Shown: positions 32,480-42,907, counted from the stretch's first letter. The stretch is 64,000 nt of DNA from Paenibacillus dendritiformis (GCF_945605565.1 NZ_OX216966.1:1795501-1859500), one strand, 5' to 3'. Made by a program: numbers and translations. The notes: generated by a model not told the origin, from the sequence alone.

Positions 32480-34654
32480 ATGCCGGGAGCGATCGTGCAG
32501 CTCATCCTATTTTTGGCCGTCACGGGACTCGGCGTCTACGCGTTCGCCAGAGCGGTCATTAACCGGTATATGTATGTCAAGCTGGGGCAGCCGGTGGAAT
32601 GGGACGGGCGCGCGAAGCGCAATTTGCGCGACTTTGCGGTTCAAGTGTTCGGTCAGACGAAGCTGCTCAAGGACAGGAAGAGCGGTCTGATGCACATTGT
32701 CATTTTTTATGGGTTCATTATTTTGCAAGTCGGTGCGCTGGATATTATCTATAAAGGATTGTCCGGCCGCCCGCTTCCGATTCCCGGCTATGAGGCATTC
32801 GTGCTGCTGCAGGAAGTGACGGTGACGCTGGTGCTTATCGCCATGGGGTATGCCGCTTACCGCCGGTACGGCGAGAAGCTGGATCGGTTGAAGCGCGGAT
32901 GGAAGCCGTCCATCGTCGTCTTCTTCATTTTCTCGCTCATGCTGTCGGTCTTGCTGACGATGTCGTTCGAGCGTCTTCTGGAAGGGAAGGACTTCTCGCC
33001 CTACGCGCCGATTGCGTCTCTCATCGCGATGCCGCTGGCCGGCATGACCCAGACCGCTGCAGAGGTGCTGTACATGGTATGCTGGTGGGCGCATCTGCTT
33101 ATCTTGCTGGCATTTCTCGTTTATGTGCCGCAGAGCAAGCATTTTCATCTGTTATCGGCGCCGGTCAACCTGCTGCTGCGCCGCACGGATCCCGTCGGCC
33201 GCTTGCGGAAGCTCGATCTGGAGGATGAAGAAGCGGAATCATTCGGCACCGGCAAAGTGGAGGATTTCACCCAAAAGCAGCTGCTCGATCTATACGCTTG
33301 CGTCGAATGCGGACGCTGCACCAACGTCTGTCCGGCCGCGGGAACGGGCAAATGGCTGTCGCCCATGCACATGATCGTCAAGCTGCGCGATCATTTGACA
33401 GAGAAGGGAGCGGCCGTCACCTCGCGTTCGCCCTGGATTCCGTCCTTCGTCTTCTCATCGAACGGCACGCACGGCATGCGGGCCGACGGATTGGATCTCG
33501 GCGAGTGGCAGGGGGAGGGCGTGACCGACATCGGTCCGACGATGCGGGCGCAAGCCGCGGCGTGGCAGACGGCGGCAGACCGAGCTCCGGGCGAGCTGGA
33601 GCTGATCGGCGACGTCATGTCGGAAGCCGAGCTCTGGGCGTGCACGACGTGCCGCAATTGCGAAGACCAATGCCCTGTCGGCAATGAGCACGTCGACAAG
33701 ATCGTCGACATGCGCCGTTATCTCGTACTGACGCAGGGAAGCATGCCGCATGATGGACAGCGGGCGCTGCAAAATATCGAGCGCCAGGGCAATCCGTGGG
33801 GAATCAGCCGCAGCGACCGGGTGAAATGGGTGCGTGAGGTCGATCCCGAAGGCATGCTGCATGTTCCGACCGTGAAGGAGAACCCGGAATTCGACATCCT
33901 GCTGTTCGTCGGCTCGATGGGCTCGTACGACAACCGCAGCCGCAAGGTGACGCGCTCGCTCGTGCGGCTGATGAACGAGGCCGGCGTGAACTTCGCCATC
34001 CTCGGCAACGAGGAGAAGAACTCGGGCGATACCCCGCGGCGCATGGGCAATGAATTTTTGTTCCAGCAGCTGTGCGAGGAGAATATCGCCACATTCCGGA
34101 AATACAACGTGCGCAAGATCGTTACGGCCTGTCCGCATACTTACAACACGTTGAAAAATGAATATCCCGAATTCGGCCTGGAAGCCGAAGTTCTGCATCA
34201 TAGCGAGCTGCTTGACGAGCTGGTTCGCACCGGGAAGCTGGTTCCGCGCCATGAGGTGGAGGAACGCATTACGTATCACGATTCCTGTTATCTGGGGCGT
34301 TACAACGGCGTCTACGAACAGCCGCGCAACGTATTGCGGGCCATCCGGGGAGTCACGCTGCTGGAGATGGAGCGCAGCCGCGAGAACGGCATGTGCTGCG
34401 GGGCCGGGGGCGGCATGATGTGGATGGAGGAGACGGCAGGCAAGCGCGTCAACCTGGCCCGCACGGAGCAGGCGCTCGCCACGAAGCCGACCGTCATTTC
34501 CTCGGCTTGCCCGTACTGCCTGACGATGATGGAAGACGGCACGAAGCTGCTGGAGGCGGAGGAAACCGTGCAGACGCGCGACATCGCTGAAATTTTGGAG
34601 CTGGCCGTATTCGGTTCCGTGAAATCGGACGACAGGCAGCCGGTTTCCGTGTAA
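32480..34654 (+). CDS. fadF: Membrane Fe-S oxidoreductase FadF (ETF-linked)
   Basis: 724 residues from ATG 32480, nine bases after AAAGGAG; ATG 32471 directly abuts that site. The N-terminal third has about six membrane spans of nitrate reductase gamma/heterodisulfide reductase type. Two 4Fe-4S motifs follow (CVECGRCTNVCP and CTTCRNCEDQCP), then two CCG domains (ACPHTYNTL, HDSCYLGRY, MCCGAGGG, SACPYCLTMM). It takes electrons from ETF and passes them to quinone, closing the beta-oxidation electron path. Divergent from fadR with the FadR operator between. The 294 bases after it show no clear promoter or terminator, only a repeated AACAACCTCT near 34725-34762. Confidence 0.9.
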   Translation: MPGAIVQLILFLAVTGLGVYAFARAVINRYMYVKLGQPVEWDGRAKRNLRDFAVQVFGQTKLLKDRKSGLMHIVIFYGFIILQVGALDIIYKGLSGRPLPIPGYEAFVLLQEVTVTLVLIAMGYAAYRRYGEKLDRLKRGWKPSIVVFFIFSLMLSVLLTMSFERLLEGKDFSPYAPIASLIAMPLAGMTQTAAEVLYMVCWWAHLLILLAFLVYVPQSKHFHLLSAPVNLLLRRTDPVGRLRKLDLEDEEAESFGTGKVEDFTQKQLLDLYACVECGRCTNVCPAAGTGKWLSPMHMIVKLRDHLTEKGAAVTSRSPWIPSFVFSSNGTHGMRADGLDLGEWQGEGVTDIGPTMRAQAAAWQTAADRAPGELELIGDVMSEAELWACTTCRNCEDQCPVGNEHVDKIVDMRRYLVLTQGSMPHDGQRALQNIERQGNPWGISRSDRVKWVREVDPEGMLHVPTVKENPEFDILLFVGSMGSYDNRSRKVTRSLVRLMNEAGVNFAILGNEEKNSGDTPRRMGNEFLFQQLCEENIATFRKYNVRKIVTACPHTYNTLKNEYPEFGLEAEVLHHSELLDELVRTGKLVPRHEVEERITYHDSCYLGRYNGVYEQPRNVLRAIRGVTLLEMERSRENGMCCGAGGGMMWMEETAGKRVNLARTEQALATKPTVISSACPYCLTMMEDGTKLLEAEETVQTRDIAEILELAVFGSVKSDDRQPVSV

Positions 34655-34948
34655 AGGGATGACACAAAGCATCTTTTTATCATTGAAATTCATGGAAACT
34701 AGCGGAAGTGATCGAAAGCTAACAAACAACCTCTTCTAATGTAATCGCACAAAACAACCTCTAAGATGCAACACCGCCAATACTATCGCCAACCAAGACC
34801 TACCCAATATAACCATTCATCTATGCGTCAACATCATGCATACCCAAGTACCTGCTTCAGCAGGGGCATCCAGAGCAAGCCAACCGCATATCAACGTTGT
34901 TCTCATCATGTGAAAACAGACCATTTCAATTTGGGAGGGATCTCGCAT

Positions 34949-37345
34949 ATGGTTCAACCGATTCAACGCGCCGCCGTCATCGGCTCCGGCGTTATGGGAG
35001 CGGCCATCGCCGCCCACTTGGCAGGCGCGGGCATTCACTGTCTCTTGCTTGACCTCGTGCCAGCCCAGCTCACCGAAGCAGAGGCGAAGAAGGGGCTCAC
35101 GCTCGAGCATCCCGCTGTACGCAACCGTCTGGCCGTTGACGCCATCGCACGCTTGAAGAAGACGAAGCCGGCGCCGCTGTACAGCGAGGCATTCACGGCA
35201 CGGATTACGCCGGGCAATCTGGAGGACGATCTGCCGAAGCTGGCCGGCGTCGATTGGATTATCGAGGTCGTCGTCGAACGGCTCGATGTCAAGCGCGAAC
35301 TGCTCGGACGCATCGAAAAAGTATGGAAGCCGGGCACCATCGTGTCGTCGAACACCTCGGGCATATCCATCAATGACATGGCCGCTTCCTGCGGCGCGGA
35401 ATTCAAGCGGCATTTTTTAGGCACTCATTTCTTCAATCCGCCGCGTTATATGAAGCTGCTGGAGATTATTCCGGGAGAGACGACCGATCCGGAGATCGTG
35501 TCATACATGCACGAGTTCTGCGAGCGCCGGCTGGGCAAAGGCGTCGTCGTGGCCAAAGACACGCCCAACTTCATTGCGAACCGCATCGGCACCTACGGTT
35601 TGCTCGTGACGCTGCGCAACATGCTGGAAGTTGGATACACCGTGGAGGAAGTCGACGCCGTCACCGGGCCAGCCTTGGGGCGGCCGAAGAGCGCTACCTT
35701 CCGCACGCTCGATCTGGTCGGGCTCGACACGTTCGTGCATGTGGCGGCCAATGTGCACGGGCAGACGGCGGCGACGGCGGAGAAGGATGTGTTCAGCGCT
35801 CCTGATGTGCTGGGCAGCATGGTGGAACGGGGCTGGATTGGCGAGAAGCAGGGCCAGGGCTTCTATAAGAAAGTGAAGACGGATTCCGGCACGCAGATCC
35901 AGGCGCTCCGCTTCGACACGATGGAATACGAGCCGGTGCGGAAAGTATCTTCCGCTTCGCTCGAAGCGGCCAAGTCCGTCAAGGGAGCCGGCAACAAAAT
36001 CAAGGCCCTGCTCGGCACGAAGGATCGGTATTCCGACCTTGGCTGGAATACGCTGAAGCCGGTGCTGCTCTATGCGGCGCACAAGCTGAGCGAAATCGCC
36101 GATTCGATCGCCGACATCGACAACGCGATGAAGTGGGGCTTCAACTGGGAGCTCGGCCCGTTCGAGGTATGGGACGCGATCGGCTTGAAGACGGCTGCCG
36201 AACGGATGGAGGCCGAGGGCGACGTGCTGCCGGACTGGGTCCGCAGCTGGATTGACGCGGGGCACACCAGCTTCTATGAGCAGCGGAACGACCAACGATT
36301 CTACGCTCATGGCGGGGCGTGGAGCGAGCTGGAAACGCCGGCGGAGCATATTTCGCTGCAGCGGCTCAAGCAGCAGAACAAGGTCGTGCTGTCCAACCCG
36401 GGCGCGAGCTTGATCGATATCGGCGACGGGGTCGCGTGTCTGGAATTCCATTCGCCGAATAACGCCATCGGGGCGGACATCCTGACGATGATTCAGCAGA
36501 GCGTGGAGGAAGTGCGCCGCAACTACCGCGGGCTCGTCGTCGCGAATGAAGGCCGCCACTTCTGCGTCGGCGCGAATGTGATGCTGCTTCTGATGGAGGC
36601 CCAGGAAGAGGAATGGGATGAGATTGATCTCATCATCCGCCAGTTCCAGAATACGATGCTGACGCTGAAAAGACTGGAAAAACCGGTCGTGGCGGCGCCG
36701 CATCAGATGACGCTCGGCGGAGGCGTGGAGGCGTGCCTGCCGGCCGACAAGATCATTTTCTCGGCGGAGACGTACTTCGGTCTGGTCGAGACGGGGGTCG
36801 GCCTCATTCCGGCGGGCGGAGGCTGCAAGGAGATGGCGCTGCGCTCCAGCCGGATGGCGGGCAGCACGGATGCGGATTTGCAGGCGTTCGTGAACAGCTA
36901 TTTCGAGACGATCGCGATGGCGAAGGTCTCGACAAGCGGCCATGACACGAAGCGGCTCGGGTATATGGGTCCGCAAGATTCAGTCATTATCAATCAAGAC
37001 CGCCGCGTCTACGAGGCGAAGATGGCCGTGCTGGAAATGGATCGCGCTGGATACGAGCCGCCGGAAGAGGAGCGCATCCGCGTCGTCGGCGAACCGGGGA
37101 AGGCAGTGATGCAGCTTGGCGCCTATACGATGCAGCTTGGCAACTACATCTCGGATCATGATCGGCTGATCGCCAACAAGCTGGCACATGTGCTGGCGGG
37201 GGGCAACGTGCCGGCGAACAGCCTGGTCAGCGAGCAGTATATGCTCGATCTGGAGCGCGAAGCCTTCCTGAGCCTGTGCGGCGAGCCCAAGACGCAGGCG
37301 CGGATGCAGCATATGCTCGCCAAGGGCAAGCCGCTGCGCAATTAA
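34949..37345 (+). CDS. fadN: 3-hydroxyacyl-CoA dehydrogenase/enoyl-CoA hydratase FadN
   Basis: 798 residues, close to Bacillus FadN. ATG 34949 follows GGGAGGG; the frame is open upstream to 34766 without a site. The N-terminal dehydrogenase has AVIGSGVMGAAIAAHL, FLGTHFFNPPRYMKLLEIIP and TPNFIANRIG. A second 3HCDH domain (about 370-490) and a C-terminal crotonase domain (about 490-700: NAIGADILTMIQQS; MTLGGGVEACLPAD; GVGLIPAGGGCKEMALR) complete it. The domain order is reversed relative to FadB of proteobacteria. First gene of fadN-fadA-fadE. Confidence 0.93.
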   Translation: MVQPIQRAAVIGSGVMGAAIAAHLAGAGIHCLLLDLVPAQLTEAEAKKGLTLEHPAVRNRLAVDAIARLKKTKPAPLYSEAFTARITPGNLEDDLPKLAGVDWIIEVVVERLDVKRELLGRIEKVWKPGTIVSSNTSGISINDMAASCGAEFKRHFLGTHFFNPPRYMKLLEIIPGETTDPEIVSYMHEFCERRLGKGVVVAKDTPNFIANRIGTYGLLVTLRNMLEVGYTVEEVDAVTGPALGRPKSATFRTLDLVGLDTFVHVAANVHGQTAATAEKDVFSAPDVLGSMVERGWIGEKQGQGFYKKVKTDSGTQIQALRFDTMEYEPVRKVSSASLEAAKSVKGAGNKIKALLGTKDRYSDLGWNTLKPVLLYAAHKLSEIADSIADIDNAMKWGFNWELGPFEVWDAIGLKTAAERMEAEGDVLPDWVRSWIDAGHTSFYEQRNDQRFYAHGGAWSELETPAEHISLQRLKQQNKVVLSNPGASLIDIGDGVACLEFHSPNNAIGADILTMIQQSVEEVRRNYRGLVVANEGRHFCVGANVMLLLMEAQEEEWDEIDLIIRQFQNTMLTLKRLEKPVVAAPHQMTLGGGVEACLPADKIIFSAETYFGLVETGVGLIPAGGGCKEMALRSSRMAGSTDADLQAFVNSYFETIAMAKVSTSGHDTKRLGYMGPQDSVIINQDRRVYEAKMAVLEMDRAGYEPPEEERIRVVGEPGKAVMQLGAYTMQLGNYISDHDRLIANKLAHVLAGGNVPANSLVSEQYMLDLEREAFLSLCGEPKTQARMQHMLAKGKPLRN

Positions 37346-37380
37346 TGTCCTTCCACACTATGAAATGAGGGGAGATCGCA

Positions 37381-38562
37381 ATGAAAGAGGCAGTCATTGT
37401 ATCGATGGCGCGCACGCCAGTCGGCAGAGCCAAGAAGGGGAGCCTCGCGCAGACGCGCGCCGAGGACCTGGGACGCATCGTATTGGAAGAGGCTGTCCGG
37501 CGCGCGCCGGGCTTGAACAAGTCGGACGTCGAGGACGTCATCCTCGGCTGCGCCATGCCGGAAGGCGAGCAAGGCTTGAATATGGCGCGCATCATCTCGC
37601 TGTATGCCGGTTATCCGGATACGGTGCCGGCCGCGACGATTAACCGGTTCTGCGCTTCGGGGCTGCAATCGATCGCGTTCGCGGCGGAACGAATTATGGC
37701 AGGGGGCGCGGATACGATCGTCGCTGGCGGCGTAGAAAGCATGAGCGCGGTGCCGATGACCGGGTTCAAGCTGGCCCCGCACCCGAAGATGGTGTCTGAT
37801 ATGCCGGAGGTCTACATGGGCATGGGATATACGGCGGAAAATGTGGCGAAGCGGTTCGGCATCAGCCGCGAAGAGCAGGATCGCTTCGCGGCGGACAGCC
37901 ATCGCAAGGCGGCAGCCGCTATCGCCGCAGGGAAATTCCGCGACGAGATCGTGCCTGTCGCCACGGTGCAGAAAGGGGTCGGCAGCGACGGGCGGCCGTG
38001 GGAGAAGGAGATCTCGTTCGACATGGACGAATGCGTCCGCCCGGATACGACGGAGGAGGTGCTCGCCAAGCTGAGGCCGGCATTCGCTCTCGGAGGCAGC
38101 GTCACGGCGGGCAACAGCTCGCCGATGAACGACGGGGCGGCGGCCTGCGTGCTGATGAGCGCCGAGCGGGCCCAGGAGCTCGGGCTGAAGCCGCTCGCGG
38201 CGTTCCGCAGCTTCGCCCTTGCCGGCGTGGCGCCCGACATTATGGGCGTCGGACCTGTCGAAGCGATTCCGAAGGCGCTGCGCAAGGCCGGCATTACGCT
38301 GGATCAGGTCGAGCTGATCGAGCTGAATGAAGCGTTCGCCTCGCAATGCTTGCAGATTATCCGTCAACTGGAGCTGGATGAGAGCAAGGTCAACGTCAAC
38401 GGCGGTGCGATTGCGCTCGGCCATCCGCTCGGCTGCACGGGCTCGAAGCTGACGGCGACGCTGGTCCATGAGCTGCGCCGCCGGGGCGGCGGCTATGGCG
38501 TCGTCTCGATGTGCATCGGCGGCGGGATGGGGGCCGCAGGCGTGTTTGAAGTATTTGCCTAA
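37381..38562 (+). CDS. fadA: Acetyl-CoA acyltransferase (3-ketoacyl-CoA thiolase) FadA
   Basis: 393 residues with nucleophile Cys91 in [13 protein letters not shown], the His motif [14 protein letters not shown] and the C-terminal [15 protein letters not shown]. It cleaves 3-ketoacyl-CoA to acetyl-CoA in fatty-acid oxidation. GGGGAG precedes ATG 37381, 35 bases after fadN. It differs from the paaJ thiolase at 26784 in loop sequence and context. The gap to fadE (107 bases) contains copy 2 of the palindromic repeat. Confidence 0.95.
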   Translation: MKEAVIVSMARTPVGRAKKGSLAQTRAEDLGRIVLEEAVRRAPGLNKSDVEDVILGCAMPEGEQGLNMARIISLYAGYPDTVPAATINRFCASGLQSIAFAAERIMAGGADTIVAGGVESMSAVPMTGFKLAPHPKMVSDMPEVYMGMGYTAENVAKRFGISREEQDRFAADSHRKAAAAIAAGKFRDEIVPVATVQKGVGSDGRPWEKEISFDMDECVRPDTTEEVLAKLRPAFALGGSVTAGNSSPMNDGAAACVLMSAERAQELGLKPLAAFRSFALAGVAPDIMGVGPVEAIPKALRKAGITLDQVELIELNEAFASQCLQIIRQLELDESKVNVNGGAIALGHPLGCTGSKLTATLVHELRRRGGGYGVVSMCIGGGMGAAGVFEVFA

Positions 38563-38572
38563 ATCACGGAGG

Positions 38573-38640
38573 AGGTTGTTCAAAAAGGCCGCTTCGAGTT
38601 CCTGCAACCTTCTCGGTGCCGAAAACCGGCCTTTTTGAAC
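38573..38640 (+). repeat. 70-bp palindromic intergenic repeat, copy 2
   Basis: TTCAAAAAGGCCG (38579-38591) pairs perfectly with CGGCCTTTTTGAA (38627-38639), giving a 13-bp stem; CCTGCAACCTTCTCGGTGCC lies in the loop. It is homologous to 31612-31681 in the opposite orientation. Located between fadA and fadE, it could modulate their relative expression. Confidence 0.8.
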
Positions 38641-38669
38641 TCACATTAAAATGAGAAAGGAAGATAACG

Positions 38670-40454
38670 ATGACTGTATTGGATCAGAAAATCAAAGGCG
38701 GCAGCTTTGTCATTGATGATATCGCGCCGGATGCGATCGTGACGCCGGAAGATTTCACCGAAGAGCAGCGCATGATGATGGATACGACTCGCGATTATGT
38801 GGAAGGAGAGGTGCTGCCGAACGACGAAGCGATCGAGAAGCTGAACTATGATCTGACGGTGAAGCTGATGCGCAAGGCCGGCGAGCTCGGCTTGCTCGGC
38901 GCCGACATTCCGGAAGAATACGGCGGCCTGGGGCTCGACAAGGTCAGCTCCACGCTGATCGGCGAGACGCTGACGAAGGCGTCGGCCTTCGCGCTCTCCA
39001 TCGGCGCGCATGTCGGCATCGGCACGCTGCCGATCGTGTTCTTCGGCACGCCGGCGCAGAAGAGCAAATATTTGCCTGACCTCGCGACAGGGGCCAAAAT
39101 TGCCGCTTACTGCCTCACCGAACCGTCATCCGGCTCGGATGCGCTGAGCGCCAAGACGACGGCGAAGCTGTCGGAGGACGGCAGCCACTATGTACTCAAT
39201 GGTTCCAAAATCTTCATCACAAATGCAGGCTTCGCCGATATCTTCATCGTGTATGCGAAGGTGGATGGCAAGGACTTCACCGCCTTCATCGTCGAAAAAG
39301 GCATGGAGGGCTTTACGATCGGACCGGAAGAGAAGAAGATGGGGATTAAAGGCTCTTCCACCTGCCCGCTCTTTTTCGAGGATGTCAAGGTTCCGGTGGA
39401 GAATGTGCTCGGCGAGATCGGCCGCGGCCACGTCATCGCGTTCAATATTTTGAACATCGGCCGCTTCAAGCTCGGCGCGGGTTGTCTCGGCGCGTCGAAG
39501 GAGGCAATCGAGCTGAGCGTGAAATACGCGAACGAGCGCAAGCAGTTCGGCAAGGCGCTCACTTCCTTCCCGCTTATCGGCAATAAGCTGGCGGATATGA
39601 ACATTGCGACCTATGTGACGGAATCGATGGTATACCGGACGTCCGGCCTGGTGGATTCTGCGCTCAAGGATATCGATCATATGCAGCCGGATTCGGGCCA
39701 ACTGATGGCCAAGGCGATTGCCGAGTACGCGCTGGAATGCTCGATTAATAAAGTATTCGCGTCCGAGGCGCTTGATTTCGTCGCGGATGAAGGCGTACAA
39801 ATTCACGGTGGCTACGGCTTCACGCAAGAATACAAAATCGAGCGCATTTACCGCGACTCGCGTATCAACCGCATTTTTGAAGGCACGAACGAGATCAATC
39901 GCCTGCTTATTCCGGGCATGCTGCTCAAAAAGGCGGCCAAAGGCGAGCTTCCGCTTATGCAAAAGGCACAGGCGCTGCAAGCCGAGCTGATGTCGATCGT
40001 CACGATGCCGGATTCGGGCGAAGCGATGGCCCTGGAAGGACATCTGGTCTCGATGTCGAAAAAGGTATTTCTCATGGTCGGCGGTCTGGCGGCACAAAAA
40101 TACGGCACGTCGCTTGAGCAGCAGCAGGAAATCTTGAGCAACCTCGCCGATCTGATGATCCTCGTCTATGCGATGGAGAGCGCCCTGCTGCGCACGCGCA
40201 AGCTGAGCGCGAAGAGCGGCGAGGAGAAGGCGAAGCTCGCCATGCAGATGACGTCCGTCTATGTGCATGAGACGCTCGCCGATATCGAGCGCATCGCCAA
40301 GAGCACGCTGGCGGCGATGGAATCCGGCGACATGCTGCGCACGCAGCTCTCGATTCTGAAAAAACTGACGAAAAGCTCACCGATCGACGCAATCAGCATC
40401 AAGCGTGATATCGCGGCACGTGTCATCCAAGCGGAAAAATACGCGGTCTCGTAA
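38670..40454 (+). CDS. fadE: Acyl-CoA dehydrogenase FadE
   Basis: 594 residues, the long FadE type of Bacillus. Blocks are YCLTEPSSGSDALSAKT and MGIKGSSTCPLFFEDVKVP (FAD-binding middle domain), and VQIHGGYGFTQEYKIERIYR and NRIFEGTNEINRLL (C-terminal helical domain). An extra C-terminal helical extension of about 190 residues follows. It forms trans-2-enoyl-CoA and passes electrons to EtfAB. AGAAAGGA precedes ATG 38670. A 7-bp GC hairpin separates it from the ligase gene. Confidence 0.94.
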   Translation: MTVLDQKIKGGSFVIDDIAPDAIVTPEDFTEEQRMMMDTTRDYVEGEVLPNDEAIEKLNYDLTVKLMRKAGELGLLGADIPEEYGGLGLDKVSSTLIGETLTKASAFALSIGAHVGIGTLPIVFFGTPAQKSKYLPDLATGAKIAAYCLTEPSSGSDALSAKTTAKLSEDGSHYVLNGSKIFITNAGFADIFIVYAKVDGKDFTAFIVEKGMEGFTIGPEEKKMGIKGSSTCPLFFEDVKVPVENVLGEIGRGHVIAFNILNIGRFKLGAGCLGASKEAIELSVKYANERKQFGKALTSFPLIGNKLADMNIATYVTESMVYRTSGLVDSALKDIDHMQPDSGQLMAKAIAEYALECSINKVFASEALDFVADEGVQIHGGYGFTQEYKIERIYRDSRINRIFEGTNEINRLLIPGMLLKKAAKGELPLMQKAQALQAELMSIVTMPDSGEAMALEGHLVSMSKKVFLMVGGLAAQKYGTSLEQQQEILSNLADLMILVYAMESALLRTRKLSAKSGEEKAKLAMQMTSVYVHETLADIERIAKSTLAAMESGDMLRTQLSILKKLTKSSPIDAISIKRDIAARVIQAEKYAVS

Positions 40455-40456
40455 TA

Positions 40457-40475
40457 CGCGGGGGCATTCCCCGCG
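40457..40475. other. Short GC hairpin between fadE and the ligase gene
   Basis: CGCGGGG (40457-40463) pairs with CCCCGCG (40469-40475) over a 5-base loop. There is no T tract, so it is an mRNA stem rather than a full terminator. Confidence 0.45.
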
Positions 40476-40493
40476 AGGAAGGGATGGTTAGGT

Positions 40494-42173
40494 ATGCCAT
40501 TGGAGAAGCCATGGCTCCGTCATTACCCGCAGGAAATTGACCCGACGTATCAGTACCCGCGACATAACGTCGCTCAATTTTTAATCGATGCGGCGCGGGA
40601 TTATCCCGATCGTCCCGCGCTCGAATTCATGGGTAAGCAGCTGCGGTATGAACGGCTGCTGGAGGAGAGCTGCCGCTTCGCCAATGCGCTTGCGCGCCTT
40701 GGCGTCGGCCGCGGGGAGCGGGTGGCGATAATGCTGCCCAACTGCCCGCAGACCGTCATCGCCTATTACGGCACGCTGATGGCCGGCTGCATTGCCGTGC
40801 TCACCAATCCGCTCTACAAGGAGCGTGAGGTGGAGCTGCAGCTGGCCGATTCCGGCGCCGCGGCGATCGTGACGCTTGACGCCCTGTATCCGCGGGTGCG
40901 CGCCGTAATGGCGCGTACCCGGCTGCGTCATGTCATCGTGACGTCCATCAAGGATTACTTGCCGTTTCCGAAAAATATGCTCTACCCGATCAAAGCGAAA
41001 CGGAGCGGCCATGCGGTCGAGGTGGAGTACGGCGAACAGGTCCATGCCTTCGCCTCCCTGCTGAAAAGCGTTCCGCCCTGGTTCACCTGTGTCGAGGTCG
41101 ACCCGGAGCAAGACCTGGCACTGCTGCAGTATACTGGAGGAACCACGAGCACGCCCAAGGGCGTGATGCTGACTCACGGCAACTTGGTTGCCAATACGAT
41201 ACAATCGGGCGCCTGGTTCTATAAGGTGAAGCGGGGGGAAGAGATTTTTTTGGGAGCGCTTCCTTTTTTCCATGTGTTCGGCATGACCGTATTGATGAAT
41301 CTATGCACGCTCTGCCGGGGAATGAACGTGCTCGTGCCGAAGTTCGAGCCTGCCGAGGTGCTGCGCATCATCCATCGGCTGCGACCGACGGTGTTCCCGG
41401 GAGCGCCGACGATGTACATTGGGCTCATCAATCATCCCGATCTGCACAAATATGATCTGTCTTCCATCCGCACGTGCATCAGCGGCGCCTCTTCGCTGCC
41501 GCTTGACGTGCAGGAGAGGTTCGAGGAGCTGACCGGCTGCGTGCTCATTGAAGGCTATGGCTTGACCGAAGCTTCGCCGATTACGCATGCGAATCTGTTG
41601 TGGGGCAAGCGCAAGCACGGCTCCATCGGGATTCCGTTCCCGGACACCGAGGCGAGGATCGTGGACGCGGAATCGGGAGAAGAGTTGGCCGAGGGCGAGG
41701 TCGGAGAGCTTGTTGTTCGCGGCCCGCAAGTGATGAAGGGATATTGGAACAGGCCGGAGGAGACGATGAAGGCGCTTCGGGACGGCTGGCTGTTCACCGG
41801 CGATTTGGGGCGGCAGGACGAGGACGGTTTTTTCTCGATTGTCGATCGGAAAAAAGATCTGATCATCGCCGGCGGCTTCAACATTTATCCGCGCGAGGTG
41901 GAGGAAGTGCTATTCGAGCATCCGAACGTGCAGGAAGCTGTCGTGGTCGGCATGCCCGATGCGTACCGGGGAGAGACGGTCAAGGCTTATATCGTGCCGC
42001 GCGCCGGAAGCACGCTGACAGCAGAAGAGCTCAATGTCTGGTGCCGAGAGCGGCTCGCTTCCTTCAAGGTGCCGCGCCAATACGAATTCCGCAGCGAGCT
42101 GCCGAAGACGATTGCCGGCAAGGTGCTGCGCCGCAAGCTGCTTGAGGAAGAAGAGCTGCTGCTGAAACGGTAA
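40494..42173 (+). CDS. Long-chain fatty acid-CoA ligase
   Basis: 559 residues of the ANL superfamily, LcfA/FadD type. The P loop is YTGGTTSTPKGV, with the A5-like GYGLTEASP, the AMP motif DGWLFTGDLGRQDEDGF, GFNIYPREVEEVL and the C-terminal catalytic Lys in PKTIAGKVLRRKL. It activates free fatty acids for the upstream beta-oxidation enzymes. GAGGAAGGGATGGTTAGGT precedes the ATG. Last large gene of the fad set, followed after 56 bases by a thioesterase gene. Confidence 0.92.
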   Translation: MPLEKPWLRHYPQEIDPTYQYPRHNVAQFLIDAARDYPDRPALEFMGKQLRYERLLEESCRFANALARLGVGRGERVAIMLPNCPQTVIAYYGTLMAGCIAVLTNPLYKEREVELQLADSGAAAIVTLDALYPRVRAVMARTRLRHVIVTSIKDYLPFPKNMLYPIKAKRSGHAVEVEYGEQVHAFASLLKSVPPWFTCVEVDPEQDLALLQYTGGTTSTPKGVMLTHGNLVANTIQSGAWFYKVKRGEEIFLGALPFFHVFGMTVLMNLCTLCRGMNVLVPKFEPAEVLRIIHRLRPTVFPGAPTMYIGLINHPDLHKYDLSSIRTCISGASSLPLDVQERFEELTGCVLIEGYGLTEASPITHANLLWGKRKHGSIGIPFPDTEARIVDAESGEELAEGEVGELVVRGPQVMKGYWNRPEETMKALRDGWLFTGDLGRQDEDGFFSIVDRKKDLIIAGGFNIYPREVEEVLFEHPNVQEAVVVGMPDAYRGETVKAYIVPRAGSTLTAEELNVWCRERLASFKVPRQYEFRSELPKTIAGKVLRRKLLEEEELLLKR

Positions 42174-42229
42174 ATGCCGGCCGGCCGCCGCAATGGCAAT
42201 GAACGAAGGAACGGCGGAGGTGAGAAAAA

Positions 42230-42658
42230 ATGAAGCGACAATCGGCAACCCCCGCGTCCATTGGCGGCGTGCCGCTTGAACAGCTGTTCGAGCAAGTACG
42301 GGGCACCTTCTGGGACTATCTTGGGTGCGAGGTGGTCACGGCCGAGCCCGGCAAGGTCGTCCTGAAGCTGGATGCCGGGCGGCATCATATGAATGCCATC
42401 AACATCGTGCATGGCGGCGTGGTGTCCTCCCTGCTCGACAACGCCATGGGCTTGGCCACGATGCTGGCTCGTCCCGGGGAGAATACGGTGACATCGAACT
42501 TGAACGTTCACTTCGTTGCACCGCTGCATGAGGGCGAGCTGCGCGTCACGGCGGACATTGTGCATGAGACGCGCCGGTCGATTACATGCACCGGGCAAGT
42601 ATTCGGAGCTGACGGCAAGCTTGGTTCTCTCGCAACGGCGACGTTCCGCGTCATTTGA
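42230..42658 (+). CDS. PaaI-like hotdog thioesterase
   Basis: 142 residues. The hotdog motif NIVHGGVVSSLLDNAMGLA has the HGG and Asp of PaaI/YbgC-like acyl-CoA thioesterases, followed by SNLNVHFVAPLHEGELRV. CGGAGGTGAG precedes the start. Its location at the end of the fad genes suggests hydrolysis of medium or branched acyl-CoA to recycle CoA. A terminator hairpin follows at 42691. Confidence 0.85.
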   Translation: MKRQSATPASIGGVPLEQLFEQVRGTFWDYLGCEVVTAEPGKVVLKLDAGRHHMNAINIVHGGVVSSLLDNAMGLATMLARPGENTVTSNLNVHFVAPLHEGELRVTADIVHETRRSITCTGQVFGADGKLGSLATATFRVI

Positions 42659-42690
42659 CGCCAACGGCGGCCGGCAACGATGATGTGGAG

Positions 42691-42724
42691 AACGCCCCTG
42701 CACAGGTTATGTGTCAGGGGCGTT
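42691..42724 (+). terminator. Terminator hairpin closing the fad gene set
   Basis: AACGCCCCTG (42691-42700) pairs with CAGGGGCGTT (42715-42724). The following GTTCCGTTCT is only weakly T-rich. Confidence 0.55.
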
Positions 42725-42907
42725 GTTCCGTTCTGGCTAATCGGCGTTTTGCCAGCGTATGCGGTCAAGCAGGCGGCGGATCGCGAACGCAGTTCGCATA
42801 GAATATATTTCTTTGCTGGCGTCTTTTTTGTATGATGGGGTCAACCGGAATATTCTGGTTGGCCTATTTTCGCGTCAAGACCAATACATATCGTACCGGA
42901 GGTGTCC

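Noticed and set aside
35501..36976. 491-residue minus-strand frame opposite fadN
   Set aside because: Codon-bias shadow of a well-supported gene; no start signal.
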